From: an uncultured Planctomycetaceae bacterium | Lineage (GTDB): Bacteria > Planctomycetota > Planctomycetia > Planctomycetales > Planctomycetaceae | Direction: 5' to 3' | NCBI GenBank assembly: GCA_903921605.1 | Contig: CAIXQV010001025.1 | Span: forward strand, 1 to 14,855 | Length of the DNA stretch: 14,855 nt | In this document: positions 7,281 to 14,214 of the stretch, piece after piece | Numbering within the stretch: the first letter of the stretch is position 1 | Layout: each line of letters starts with the position of its first letter | Notes under the pieces: model-generated | Database searches by the model: none | Told to the model about the DNA's origin: nothing | What the model saw: the letters and a program-made list of their open reading frames with translations, nothing else | Position numbers and translations under genes: made by a program

Positions 7281-8621
7281 TTACAGCTCGATCTTCAGTT
7301 CTTCGATCTTGCGATATAGACTCGACAAGCCCAGTTTCAAGCGGCGAGCCGCCTCTTTTTTATCCGGGCACTGACGGAGAACTCGCGTGATGTGCAGGCG
7401 TTCGTAGTGTCGCAGAGCCGAACGCAGATCGTCGGTGTCAGGCAGTGAAGATCCACCGCCCAGCAGATCCGGCGGCAGGTCGTTCGGAGTAATCTCCTCA
7501 CCTTCGCACATCATGACGGCTCGTTCGATCGCGTTATCCAGCTGGCGAACGTTGCCCTTCCAATGAGCGGCCATCAAAGTGCGAATCGATTCACTTGTCG
7601 CACCAGAGACGCGTTTGCCCATGGCTTCGCGATGGCGAACGATAAAGTATTCGACCAGTTCCGGAATATCGTCGAGACGTTCTCGCAGTGCGGGAATACG
7701 AATCTTGACGCCATCCAGACGATAGAACAGATCTTCCTGGAAGTTGCCGTCGGTCACTTCCTGGCTCAGATCACGAGAAGTTGCTGCGATGATGCGAGCC
7801 TGAACCTTGACGGGCTTGGCACCACCAACCGGAGTGACTTCCTGATACTCGATTGCTCGCAGGATTTCTGACTGAGTTCCCGGCGGCAGTTGAGCGATCT
7901 CGTCGAGGAACACGGTTCCTGTTCCAGCAGTGACCAGAGCACCTTCCTGGCCGTCTTTGTTTCCAAAGAGCTGAGTTTCCAGCAATTCGACAGGGCGAGT
8001 TCCGCAGCTCACAGCCAGGAATTTTTCGTCCTTGTTTGGACCGGCCACATGGATTTCGCGAGCGAATAATTCTTTGCCCGTGCCGGTTTCTCCAACCAGC
8101 AGGACGTTCGAATTTGTGGCCGCTACTTTGCGAATGGTCTTCAGCAGTTCCTGGAGAGCATGGCTGGACCCCACAACCTGATCAAAGCCCGCGCTGCGGG
8201 CCAGGTCGTTGCGCAGTCGTTGATTTTCGCGATAGAGATCCTGGAACTTGAAGAGTCGTTGCAGACGCTTTACCAGCTCTTCAAAGCGAACAGGCTTCAC
8301 CAGATAGTCGAAGGCTCCGGCTGTAAAGGCTTCAACGGCATTCTCTACGGTCGCGTACGCGGAGATAATCAGCACGAACATCGCTGGATTGATGCGATGA
8401 AGCTGGCGCAGGACTTTTACGCCGTCGCCGTCGGGAAGCTGAATGTCACAGATCCCGACATCGTAATCGCGTTCCTGGGCCACACGGATGGCTTCGGCCG
8501 CAGTTCCGGCGGTACGGACTTCAAAACCCTCACCCATCAGGAACTCAGCCAGAGTTTCCCGAATGATGGGTTCATCTTCAACAACCAAAATCGACTTTCG
8601 CTGAGCGATAGTTCCAGACAC
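7281..8621 (-). CDS. NtrC-type response regulator lacking the GAFTGA loop (REC-AAA+-Fis HTH)
   Basis: The product is 446 residues from GTG at 8621, chosen because the receiver domain starts right after it and GGAG lies ten bases upstream. The REC domain (8-125) has E15-D16, phosphoacceptor D59, S87 and K109. The AAA+ domain (about 148-385) has Walker A GETGTGKE (177-184), Walker B VFLDEI (237-242), sensor-like TSRD (281-284) and GNVRQL (356-361). The C-terminus (about 398-440) is a Fis-type helix-turn-helix (KKEAARRLKLGLSSLYRKI). The striking feature is that between LFG (218-220) and FLDE there are only 17 residues, against about 25 in E. coli NtrC, and no GAFTGA sequence is present. It therefore may not contact sigma-54. 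The cognate sensor kinase is not in the window. It probably regulates genes elsewhere or the neighbouring fabZ-like gene. Confidence 0.92.
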   Translation of the reverse strand: MSGTIAQRKSILVVEDEPIIRETLAEFLMGEGFEVRTAGTAAEAIRVAQERDYDVGICDIQLPDGDGVKVLRQLHRINPAMFVLIISAYATVENAVEAFTAGAFDYLVKPVRFEELVKRLQRLFKFQDLYRENQRLRNDLARSAGFDQVVGSSHALQELLKTIRKVAATNSNVLLVGETGTGKELFAREIHVAGPNKDEKFLAVSCGTRPVELLETQLFGNKDGQEGALVTAGTGTVFLDEIAQLPPGTQSEILRAIEYQEVTPVGGAKPVKVQARIIAATSRDLSQEVTDGNFQEDLFYRLDGVKIRIPALRERLDDIPELVEYFIVRHREAMGKRVSGATSESIRTLMAAHWKGNVRQLDNAIERAVMMCEGEEITPNDLPPDLLGGGSSLPDTDDLRSALRHYERLHITRVLRQCPDKKEAARRLKLGLSSLYRKIEELKIEL

Positions 8622-9051
8622 GGTCTTCAGACTCCGAACTACAGACGCGGATTTACCAAGCGCCGCACACCAGGGCGGCAGCAGAATTCCGCACAGAACA
8701 ACCGGCGTTATGGTGTTAAAACCGCTCGGTTTACAAACGAAAAACGCTCGCCAGCGAGACCATTCCCACACGCTGCATCTTCCGACTACCCCGATTGTAG
8801 CGAAAACCCTCAGGCAGACGAACTGTGCACACAAATGTCACCCAGGTTTCTGGCACGAAGGCTCAAAATGAGCCATTCAATCGGTAAATCCCGCTCTGCT
8901 GCCGTGATTCGAGCCATCGGATAACACCCCTATGGATCCCAGGTTGGGGTGTTTCCCCATGATTCGCGTCGCGTTGACGAGCGGTAGCCGAGTAATCATG
9001 ATCCCTGCGATCCTCGAATTGTTCCCGTAAAATGTGAGTACCGAGCGACCC
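8622..9051. promoter_or_regulatory. Divergent intergenic region between regulator and metallophosphoesterase
   Basis: This 430-bp stretch must hold promoters for both flanking genes. The regulator frame stays open leftward through 8622-8834, but the implied residues resemble no receiver-domain extension, so I treat it as non-coding. An inverted repeat lies at 8923-8953 (separate entry). TAAAAT at 9028-9033 could be a -10 element for the plus-strand gene, but no matching -35 is visible. Confidence 0.4.
8923..8953. repeat. 8-bp inverted repeat upstream of metallophosphoesterase
   Basis: AACACCCC (8923-8930) pairs with GGGGTGTT (8946-8953) around 15 bases. GGGG (8946-8949) can alternatively pair with CCCC (8955-8958), so two exclusive structures are possible. 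No T-run follows on either strand. It could be an operator or an mRNA leader structure; nothing favours one over the other. Confidence 0.5.
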
Positions 9052-9768
9052 ATGCGTATCCTTCTGTTGGCCGACATCCATGCAAACTGGCCAGCCTTGG
9101 CGGCGATCAATGAGCGATTCGATGCCTGTTTGTTTCTGGGCGACGTTGTCGACTACGCCACTGATCCCCTGCCCTGCATCGACTGGGTACGCAAGTATGC
9201 TCTTGCCACTGTGCGAGGCAATCATGATCACTCGGTGGCACAGCGAGTCGTTGTAAAACCGGGGGGAACCTTTCGTCGGATGGCAGCGGCCATGCGACCA
9301 AGACACTTCGAAGTTCTGAATGATGAGCACCTCACTTGGCTGGCTCAAATGCCGGTGACTCGTTATCTGACTTTGGGCGATCATCGATTTCTGCTGGTCC
9401 ATGCCACGCCTCGTGATCCAATGGATGAGTACGTCGGAGACAACGCGGAACAATGGCAGCAGCGTCTGGAGCATGTGGACGTGGATTTTGTCTGTGTCGG
9501 CCACACGCACATCCCGATGCAGCTTCAGCTTGAGAAAACTCAGGTGATCAATCCGGGCAGCGTTGGTCAGCCTCGCGATGGTGACCCGCGTGCAGCCTAT
9601 GCGATTATTGACAAAGGGCAGGTTGAGTTTCGACGTGTCCCTTATGATATTGATCAGACGATTCGCCACATGCGCAGTTGTGGTATCGACGAGAACATCG
9701 TGGCGAAAGCGGAAGTCGTGCTCCGCAGTGGTGGCAGCCCCACAGCCTCGGGGTATTCAGAGCTCTGA
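9052..9768 (+). CDS. YfcE/MJ0936-type metallophosphoesterase
   Basis: The product is 238 residues from ATG at 9052, which gives the family-typical start MRILLLADIHANWPAL; an in-frame GTG at 9034 is an alternative. Dinuclear-metal motifs are all present: DIH (8-10), GDVVDY (30-35), GNHDH (56-60), H117 in LLVHATP, GHTH (150-153), and NPGSVGQPRD (167-176), the last being a signature of this compact phosphodiesterase group. There is no signal peptide, so it should act in the cytoplasm, unlike the exported phosphatase at 1984-3987. Predicted activity is phosphodiester or phosphomonoester hydrolysis; the substrate is unknown. Residues after about 200 form a helical tail. It is a single-gene unit, divergent from the NtrC-type regulator and convergent with the kinase genes, with an inverted repeat just downstream. 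Confidence 0.9.
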   Translation: MRILLLADIHANWPALAAINERFDACLFLGDVVDYATDPLPCIDWVRKYALATVRGNHDHSVAQRVVVKPGGTFRRMAAAMRPRHFEVLNDEHLTWLAQMPVTRYLTLGDHRFLLVHATPRDPMDEYVGDNAEQWQQRLEHVDVDFVCVGHTHIPMQLQLEKTQVINPGSVGQPRDGDPRAAYAIIDKGQVEFRRVPYDIDQTIRHMRSCGIDENIVAKAEVVLRSGGSPTASGYSEL

Positions 9769-9792
9769 CGCGTTGGCGGCTGAAGAAAGAAT

Positions 9793-9880
9793 GTAGGGTG
9801 GGACCAGCGTAACGCCGGCCCACCATCGTTGAAGAAAAATGGTGGGCCGGCGCTCGCGATGCGAGCTGGTCCCACCCTAC
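9793..9880. repeat. 88-bp nested inverted repeat, MITE-like, between convergent genes
   Basis: Outer arms GTAGGGTGGGACCAGC (9793-9808) and its exact complement (9865-9880) enclose inner arms CGCCGGCCCACCAT (9813-9826) and its exact complement (9839-9852), with a 12-nt loop. The left spacer is 4 nt. The right spacer is 12 nt and forms its own CTCGC/GCGAG mini-hairpin with the edge of the outer arm. GAAT occurs directly outside both ends (9789-9792 and 9881-9884), compatible with a 4-bp target duplication. The element carries no gene. It sits between converging genes, where it could also hinder readthrough. GTAGGGTGGGACCAGC-type sequences are familiar as intergenic repeats in planctomycetes; I cannot count copies here. 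Confidence 0.85.
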
Positions 9881-9922
9881 GAATTCGTCACACTGACGCG
9901 AACAAGACTCAAGGCGTGAGAG

Positions 9923-12148
9923 TTACTTGTCCGTCTCCGTCACGACCAGAACCCAGCCGATATTGCTGACTTCTTTGGGGCGGCTGTGCACAATCACTGG
10001 CGACATGGCGGCCAGATGAGATGCTCCGGTGATGGGGTCAACAAACTGTTCCATGAGTTCCACAGAAAGTTCTGGAGTCTCGGCGTTCACGAGTTTCCTG
10101 GCCACTGTCAGAACAGAGTCTGCGACGCGAGGAAACTCCGCGTCGGACCTACGATCCTTCAACTTCGGATGAGCGATCACCATTCCTTGGTGATGAGTAA
10201 TCTGGTTCTCTTCAATCTGAAACAACATCGCATTTTTCTGAACGCCAAAGTCGTCGATCTCCAGCGTCATGGAAAGCAAACCCAGCACTTGTCGTTCGAT
10301 CGGATTTTCACTGTCCCAAACGGGCACAGAGAATGAAACGACCAGTTTATTCGTCGCGGTGCTCTGATAGACGCACGAAAGATTGACGACATCGCCCTGC
10401 TCTGCCAACTTCGGGATCAGATACTCTAGTGGTTTCAAAGTGGCCACACGTGGATCATCTTTCTCGAGGTCATGACCGAGCCCGTGAAAGTAATCGCGAT
10501 GACGATATTCACTGCCAATGCTGGTGCCTCGCGGCGTACGAGCATACTGCAGTCCGGTATTTGAAAAGATACTCCAATTCGAATTCTGAATCGCGTTGCC
10601 ACGCAGACCACGATGTTCGTTAAGCCACGCCTGCAACGGCTCCCACAGAGTCTTTTCGCTCGGATTCGCGTTGGCGGCCCTCAAGAGATTCTTCAATGAT
10701 TCCGACTGCGCTTCGGACTCCAGCAGTCTCCAGCGCAGATCAATTTCGTAGCCGATGGCCTGAGCCATCGTGCGAGCTGTCGTTTCCAGGTTCTCCTGCC
10801 GCGCGGTTTGTGCTTCTTTATGGCTGAAGTCAGCCAGTTCACGAGCTGCATGTTCGCGTCGGGCCAGCGTCCCCAGCCATGCAGCGGCCAGTACACTGAT
10901 CAGGACGACGGCGACAATCCCTAAAGCTGCCGACTGAGCGGCGAACCGATGCCTTCGTACCCAGCGCGAGATTCGTTGAGCGCGAGTCTCACTCAGGACT
11001 GATACGGGCTCATCGGCCAGATAATTCTCGACATCTGCCGCGAGATCGAGAGCCGTCTCGTAGCGATCTTTCGGCTGTGCCTGCATCGCTTTCAGGCAGA
11101 TGGCTTCCAGACTGCGAGGTACACTCCGCACGATCTCCGACGGATGTGTGAACCGCCCTTCAATCACGCGAGTCCGGATTTCATGACCGTTATCACCCGT
11201 GAAGGCGGGCTGCCCGCACAGGATCTTGTAGAGCGTGGCGCCGAGACTGTAGATGTCGCTGGCCGGAGTGGGGGCCAGATTGGACGCCTGTTCGGGACTC
11301 ATGTAAGCCAGTGTGCCAGCTCCGCCACCGGAGGTACTGCTGTTCTGGCTGCCAGCGTTGGGCATCAGAGTCATTTCGCCGCTGTTGCGAAAGCGATCAT
11401 CGCGATTCACGGGAACCGCCAGACCCCAGTCGACAACAATCGTCTCGCCATACTTCCCCAGCATCACATTCGCCGGCTTGATGTCTCGATGCACGATGCC
11501 ACGATTGTGGGCATAGGCAACAGTCTTGCAGACTGAAATGAATGCCGTTAGGAGCCGACGAAACTCAAGGCTCGGCTCTGCAGTGCTGCCAGCGGTCGCG
11601 CGAACCTGATGACAGCGTTGAATGGCCTCATCCATCGTTTCGCCGTCGATGTAACGCATGTAGTAGAACAGTTGCCCGTTTTCGGCCTGGCCAATTCCAT
11701 ACAGCGGCACAATCCCTGGGTGCTCCAGGCGTCCGGTGACTTCTGCTTCCAGCATAAAGCGATCGCAGCTTGTGCGATCTTTGATCAGACTCTGGTGGAT
11801 GAATTTGACCGCTACCTGGCGATTCAGTTCGCGCTCCGTTGCACGGTAGACGGCTCCGAGGCCACCTTTGGCATGAAAAATCAGCGAGGTAATCTCACTG
11901 GAAGATGTCAGGCTCTCTGTGTCAGTTCCGGTTGTCGATTTGCGGTCTGATTTTCCGCGTGAGGCGAAGTGCTGTTGCTCGATGGCGTCAACTCTGCGCC
12001 GCAGGTCCTGCTCAAGATGAGGCGCGTGGCGACATAAGTCAGCGATGGACAAATGCTTTCCCTGCTCACGAGCGCCCTCCCACTGATCGACGAGATCTTC
12101 GATCAGAACGGAATCGTTCATTCCGATTGTATTCTCATCAAGTGCCAT
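9923..12148 (-). CDS. Membrane Ser/Thr protein kinase with C-terminal dCache-like sensor domain
   Basis: The product is 741 residues from ATG at 12148. Residues 1-60 are a helical leader. The PknB-type kinase domain spans about 88-375: glycine loop HAKGGLGAVY (92-101), lysine K115 in AVKF, E134, HRDIKPAN (220-227), DWG (240-242, replacing DFG), and GTLAYMSPEQA (278-288). In the loop the usual first glycine is alanine (A93). A single membrane segment lies at about 404-426. The C-terminal 310 residues should then be outside the cytoplasm. They begin with a long helix and contain WSIFSNTG (525-532), YRHRDYFHG (548-556) and a final GWVLVV (731-736), the pattern of double Cache sensor domains. I infer a kinase controlled by a small extracytoplasmic ligand. 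The gene follows another kinase by 14 bases and is probably cotranscribed with it. Confidence 0.92.
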   Translation of the reverse strand: MALDENTIGMNDSVLIEDLVDQWEGAREQGKHLSIADLCRHAPHLEQDLRRRVDAIEQQHFASRGKSDRKSTTGTDTESLTSSSEITSLIFHAKGGLGAVYRATERELNRQVAVKFIHQSLIKDRTSCDRFMLEAEVTGRLEHPGIVPLYGIGQAENGQLFYYMRYIDGETMDEAIQRCHQVRATAGSTAEPSLEFRRLLTAFISVCKTVAYAHNRGIVHRDIKPANVMLGKYGETIVVDWGLAVPVNRDDRFRNSGEMTLMPNAGSQNSSTSGGGAGTLAYMSPEQASNLAPTPASDIYSLGATLYKILCGQPAFTGDNGHEIRTRVIEGRFTHPSEIVRSVPRSLEAICLKAMQAQPKDRYETALDLAADVENYLADEPVSVLSETRAQRISRWVRRHRFAAQSAALGIVAVVLISVLAAAWLGTLARREHAARELADFSHKEAQTARQENLETTARTMAQAIGYEIDLRWRLLESEAQSESLKNLLRAANANPSEKTLWEPLQAWLNEHRGLRGNAIQNSNWSIFSNTGLQYARTPRGTSIGSEYRHRDYFHGLGHDLEKDDPRVATLKPLEYLIPKLAEQGDVVNLSCVYQSTATNKLVVSFSVPVWDSENPIERQVLGLLSMTLEIDDFGVQKNAMLFQIEENQITHHQGMVIAHPKLKDRRSDAEFPRVADSVLTVARKLVNAETPELSVELMEQFVDPITGASHLAAMSPVIVHSRPKEVSNIGWVLVVTETDK

Positions 12149-12162
12149 AGTGATCTGCGACT

Positions 12163-13860
12163 TTATTGTTTTGGCATCTCGGCTGGTTCACCATTCTGTC
12201 GGAACCGTGCGTAATCGAGCCATGGGTCGAGATCTCTCTCGGAACGAAAAATATCGCGGAACAACGTCAGGATTTGCTGACCATCTTCGGGTTCGTCAGA
12301 AGCCAGAAGTTTATCCGCCGCTGTCATTCGCTCTGTAATGATTCGGTTACGTTCGCTGTGAGTCAAGAGGGCGTTCTTTTGCGACTTCAGATGACGTTCA
12401 GCCAGCATTCTCCAGTATTTCGGATCGCCGATGATTCCGCCTGCTTCAGTTGCGTCGGCTTTTTCGTCGGAAGCCGCAGCCGCTGGTTGAGTATTCGCGC
12501 TGCTGAGTGAATTCAACATCTGCTGAAAGAGTTCGATGGATTCGAGAAGATTGCGGTCTTTGTCGCGTTCAGCCTGCAGGGCGGCAATGCAGTCCTTTTC
12601 ATGGCGATTGCGTCCGTCGCGTTTGCCGCGAGCCATATTCTCGGCCTGTCGCTCAAGAATTGCGACTTCTGCATCATCCAGCCAGCCGCTCACTTCCTGA
12701 ACGTGTTTGCCTTCCGGATACTGCTCCAGGTAAGGCAGAAGAAACATTCGCTTCGCATCATCAAATTTGACCACAGACGAATCGTCGCCGGTGGCCATCG
12801 CTTCTTTGGCTTTCAGGTACAGCGCGTCTTCGTTGGGTCCCAGAACCATCCAGACGGCAGCCGCGATCAGCAGAAAGAAACAGGTGACGAGGAACCATGT
12901 TTTTTCATAGAACGCTGAGTTATCTTTTTTCTTCTTTTTCTTCTTCGGCTTGAGTTCACCAGTCTCGGGGTCGACCGTTGAACCCTTGCTCGCTCCTGCC
13001 GCCGCCATCGCTTCGGGAGAAACGTCCGAAACAACCTGCTGTGCTTTTTGCAGAATCTCCGTCAGTTCCGTGTGAACCGCCAGAGCGTCATAGGGTCGGT
13101 CGTCAGGACTCTTCGCAAGAAGCCGTTCAATCAGTTGATCGAGTGCCAGCGGGCACTCCGGAATTTTTTCACGAACGTTGTAAGGATCATCATTCAGATG
13201 CTGCATCAGCATCTCGGCTGGGTTGTCGGCGACAAACGGAGTCTGCCCGGTCAGTACTTCGTAGAGCAAACAACCTGTCGCATAAAGATCAGTCTTGCGT
13301 GAGATCGGCACGTTGCCCTGAATTTGTTCGGGGGCCATATAGGCATAGGTGCCCACCGTCTTGCCAGCGGCTGTCAGCGCGGTCGCTTCGGTATCACGAG
13401 CGATCCCGAAGTCGCCCAGCTTGATCTTGCCTTTCTTCGTCACGAAAAGATTGGCTGGCTTCAAATCGCGATGAATGATCCCTGCGTTGTGAGCAACCTC
13501 CAGCGCTGCGCAAAGCTGTCGGCCGACCTGAACAGCCTGGTCCCACGATAACCTTTTTTTCTTTTTCAAAATATCCTGCAGTGAACCGCCATCAACGAGT
13601 TCCATCGCATACCAACGCTGGCCCTGATGAGTTCCCCCACCGTAGTACTTGACGATATTGGGATGAGTCAGTCGCTTGAGAATATCAATTTCGCGCTCGA
13701 AGCGTTTGAGCATTTTTGCGTCGCCGGAAAGCCCGGGCGGCAGGACCTTCAGAGCGACCTCTTTGCCGTTTTCAACGTACGTGGCCATGTAGACGATGCC
13801 CATGCCTCCGGCACCGATCTGCTTCCCAAGGATGAACGGACCAATCTTTCGCTCAGTCAT
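12163..13860 (-). CDS. Membrane Ser/Thr protein kinase, PknB type
   Basis: The product is 565 residues from ATG at 13860, beginning MTERKIGPFILGKQIGAGGM as expected for this family. The kinase domain covers about 8-270 with every catalytic motif intact: GAGGMGIVY (16-24), K38, E57, HRDLKPAN (130-137), DFG (150-152), an activation loop with several Thr residues (158-171), and APEQ (176-179). A Lys-rich stretch including KKKKKKK (306-312) directly precedes the membrane segment at about 321-341, fitting an inside-positive boundary. The roughly 220-residue C-terminal part is helical and charged, with a possible coiled coil near 395-450 and an Ala-rich linker (459-463); no known sensor domain is recognised. 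It is the upstream gene of a likely two-kinase operon. No Shine-Dalgarno is visible. Confidence 0.93.
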   Translation of the reverse strand: MTERKIGPFILGKQIGAGGMGIVYMATYVENGKEVALKVLPPGLSGDAKMLKRFEREIDILKRLTHPNIVKYYGGGTHQGQRWYAMELVDGGSLQDILKKKKRLSWDQAVQVGRQLCAALEVAHNAGIIHRDLKPANLFVTKKGKIKLGDFGIARDTEATALTAAGKTVGTYAYMAPEQIQGNVPISRKTDLYATGCLLYEVLTGQTPFVADNPAEMLMQHLNDDPYNVREKIPECPLALDQLIERLLAKSPDDRPYDALAVHTELTEILQKAQQVVSDVSPEAMAAAGASKGSTVDPETGELKPKKKKKKKDNSAFYEKTWFLVTCFFLLIAAAVWMVLGPNEDALYLKAKEAMATGDDSSVVKFDDAKRMFLLPYLEQYPEGKHVQEVSGWLDDAEVAILERQAENMARGKRDGRNRHEKDCIAALQAERDKDRNLLESIELFQQMLNSLSSANTQPAAAASDEKADATEAGGIIGDPKYWRMLAERHLKSQKNALLTHSERNRIITERMTAADKLLASDEPEDGQQILTLFRDIFRSERDLDPWLDYARFRQNGEPAEMPKQ

Positions 13861-14214
13861 ACTGGAAATCGCCTGACAGAAGTGTCAGTTCAGGGAAAGA
13901 AGAGAACTAAAATCTTTGCAATCGGCCTGGTTGCTGTGTTGCACACGAGTCAGTCGACCATTTTGACAGCCGAACAGGTTCGGCACAATCGGTCAGTGAC
14001 TTCTACGTGACAATCGGTTTTCTTTGTGAGCAGGTAATGGCGAGGATTGGCAAAAATGTGATCGAGTACGTGAAATTCCGGGCGTTTGTAGCTCGAATCA
14101 CCCGCAGTTGAGCATCTCGGGAAATTTTTCCAAAGTGATCAGAATCGCTGTAAGGTCGGCTCCCGAGCCTGGTATTCCCTTTTGTCGCGAGATTTTGAAG
14201 GCAGGAGTTTAGAG
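13861..14214. promoter_or_regulatory. Divergent intergenic region between kinase operon and pirin gene
   Basis: This 354-bp region contains several small symmetric elements. CTGACA/TGTCAG (13873-13888) forms a hairpin 12 bases upstream of the kinase start. GCCGAAC/GTTCGGC (13969-13984) is a near-perfect palindrome just after a TTGACA (13963-13968). ACAATCGGT is directly repeated at 13985-13993 and 14010-14018, and CAATCGG occurs again at 13919-13925. The TTGACA has only a weak -10 partner (CACAAT, 13984-13989, 15-bp spacing), so promoter assignment is tentative. No RNA gene is seen. Confidence 0.4.
14203..14207 (+). promoter_or_regulatory. Shine-Dalgarno site of the pirin gene
   Basis: AGGAG lies seven bases before the ATG at 14215. 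It is one of the few strong ribosome binding sites in this window and fixes the start of the pirin-family gene. Confidence 0.8.

Noticed and set aside
8851..8866. TGGCAC at 8852 as a possible sigma-54 -24 element
   Set aside because: No TTGC-like -12 element follows at the required distance.
8160..8924. Long plus-strand open frame (254 codons) opposite the NtrC-type regulator
   Set aside because: It lies antisense to a gene with unmistakable REC, AAA+ and HTH motifs, and its product has no recognisable domain.
8863..9669. Long minus-strand open frame (268 codons) opposite the metallophosphoesterase
   Set aside because: It is antisense to a gene with complete metallophosphoesterase motifs; the product resembles nothing known.
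14085..14115. Stretch GCTCGAATCACCCGC that recalls a tRNA T-arm
   Set aside because: No matching acceptor, D-arm or anticodon stem can be formed around it.
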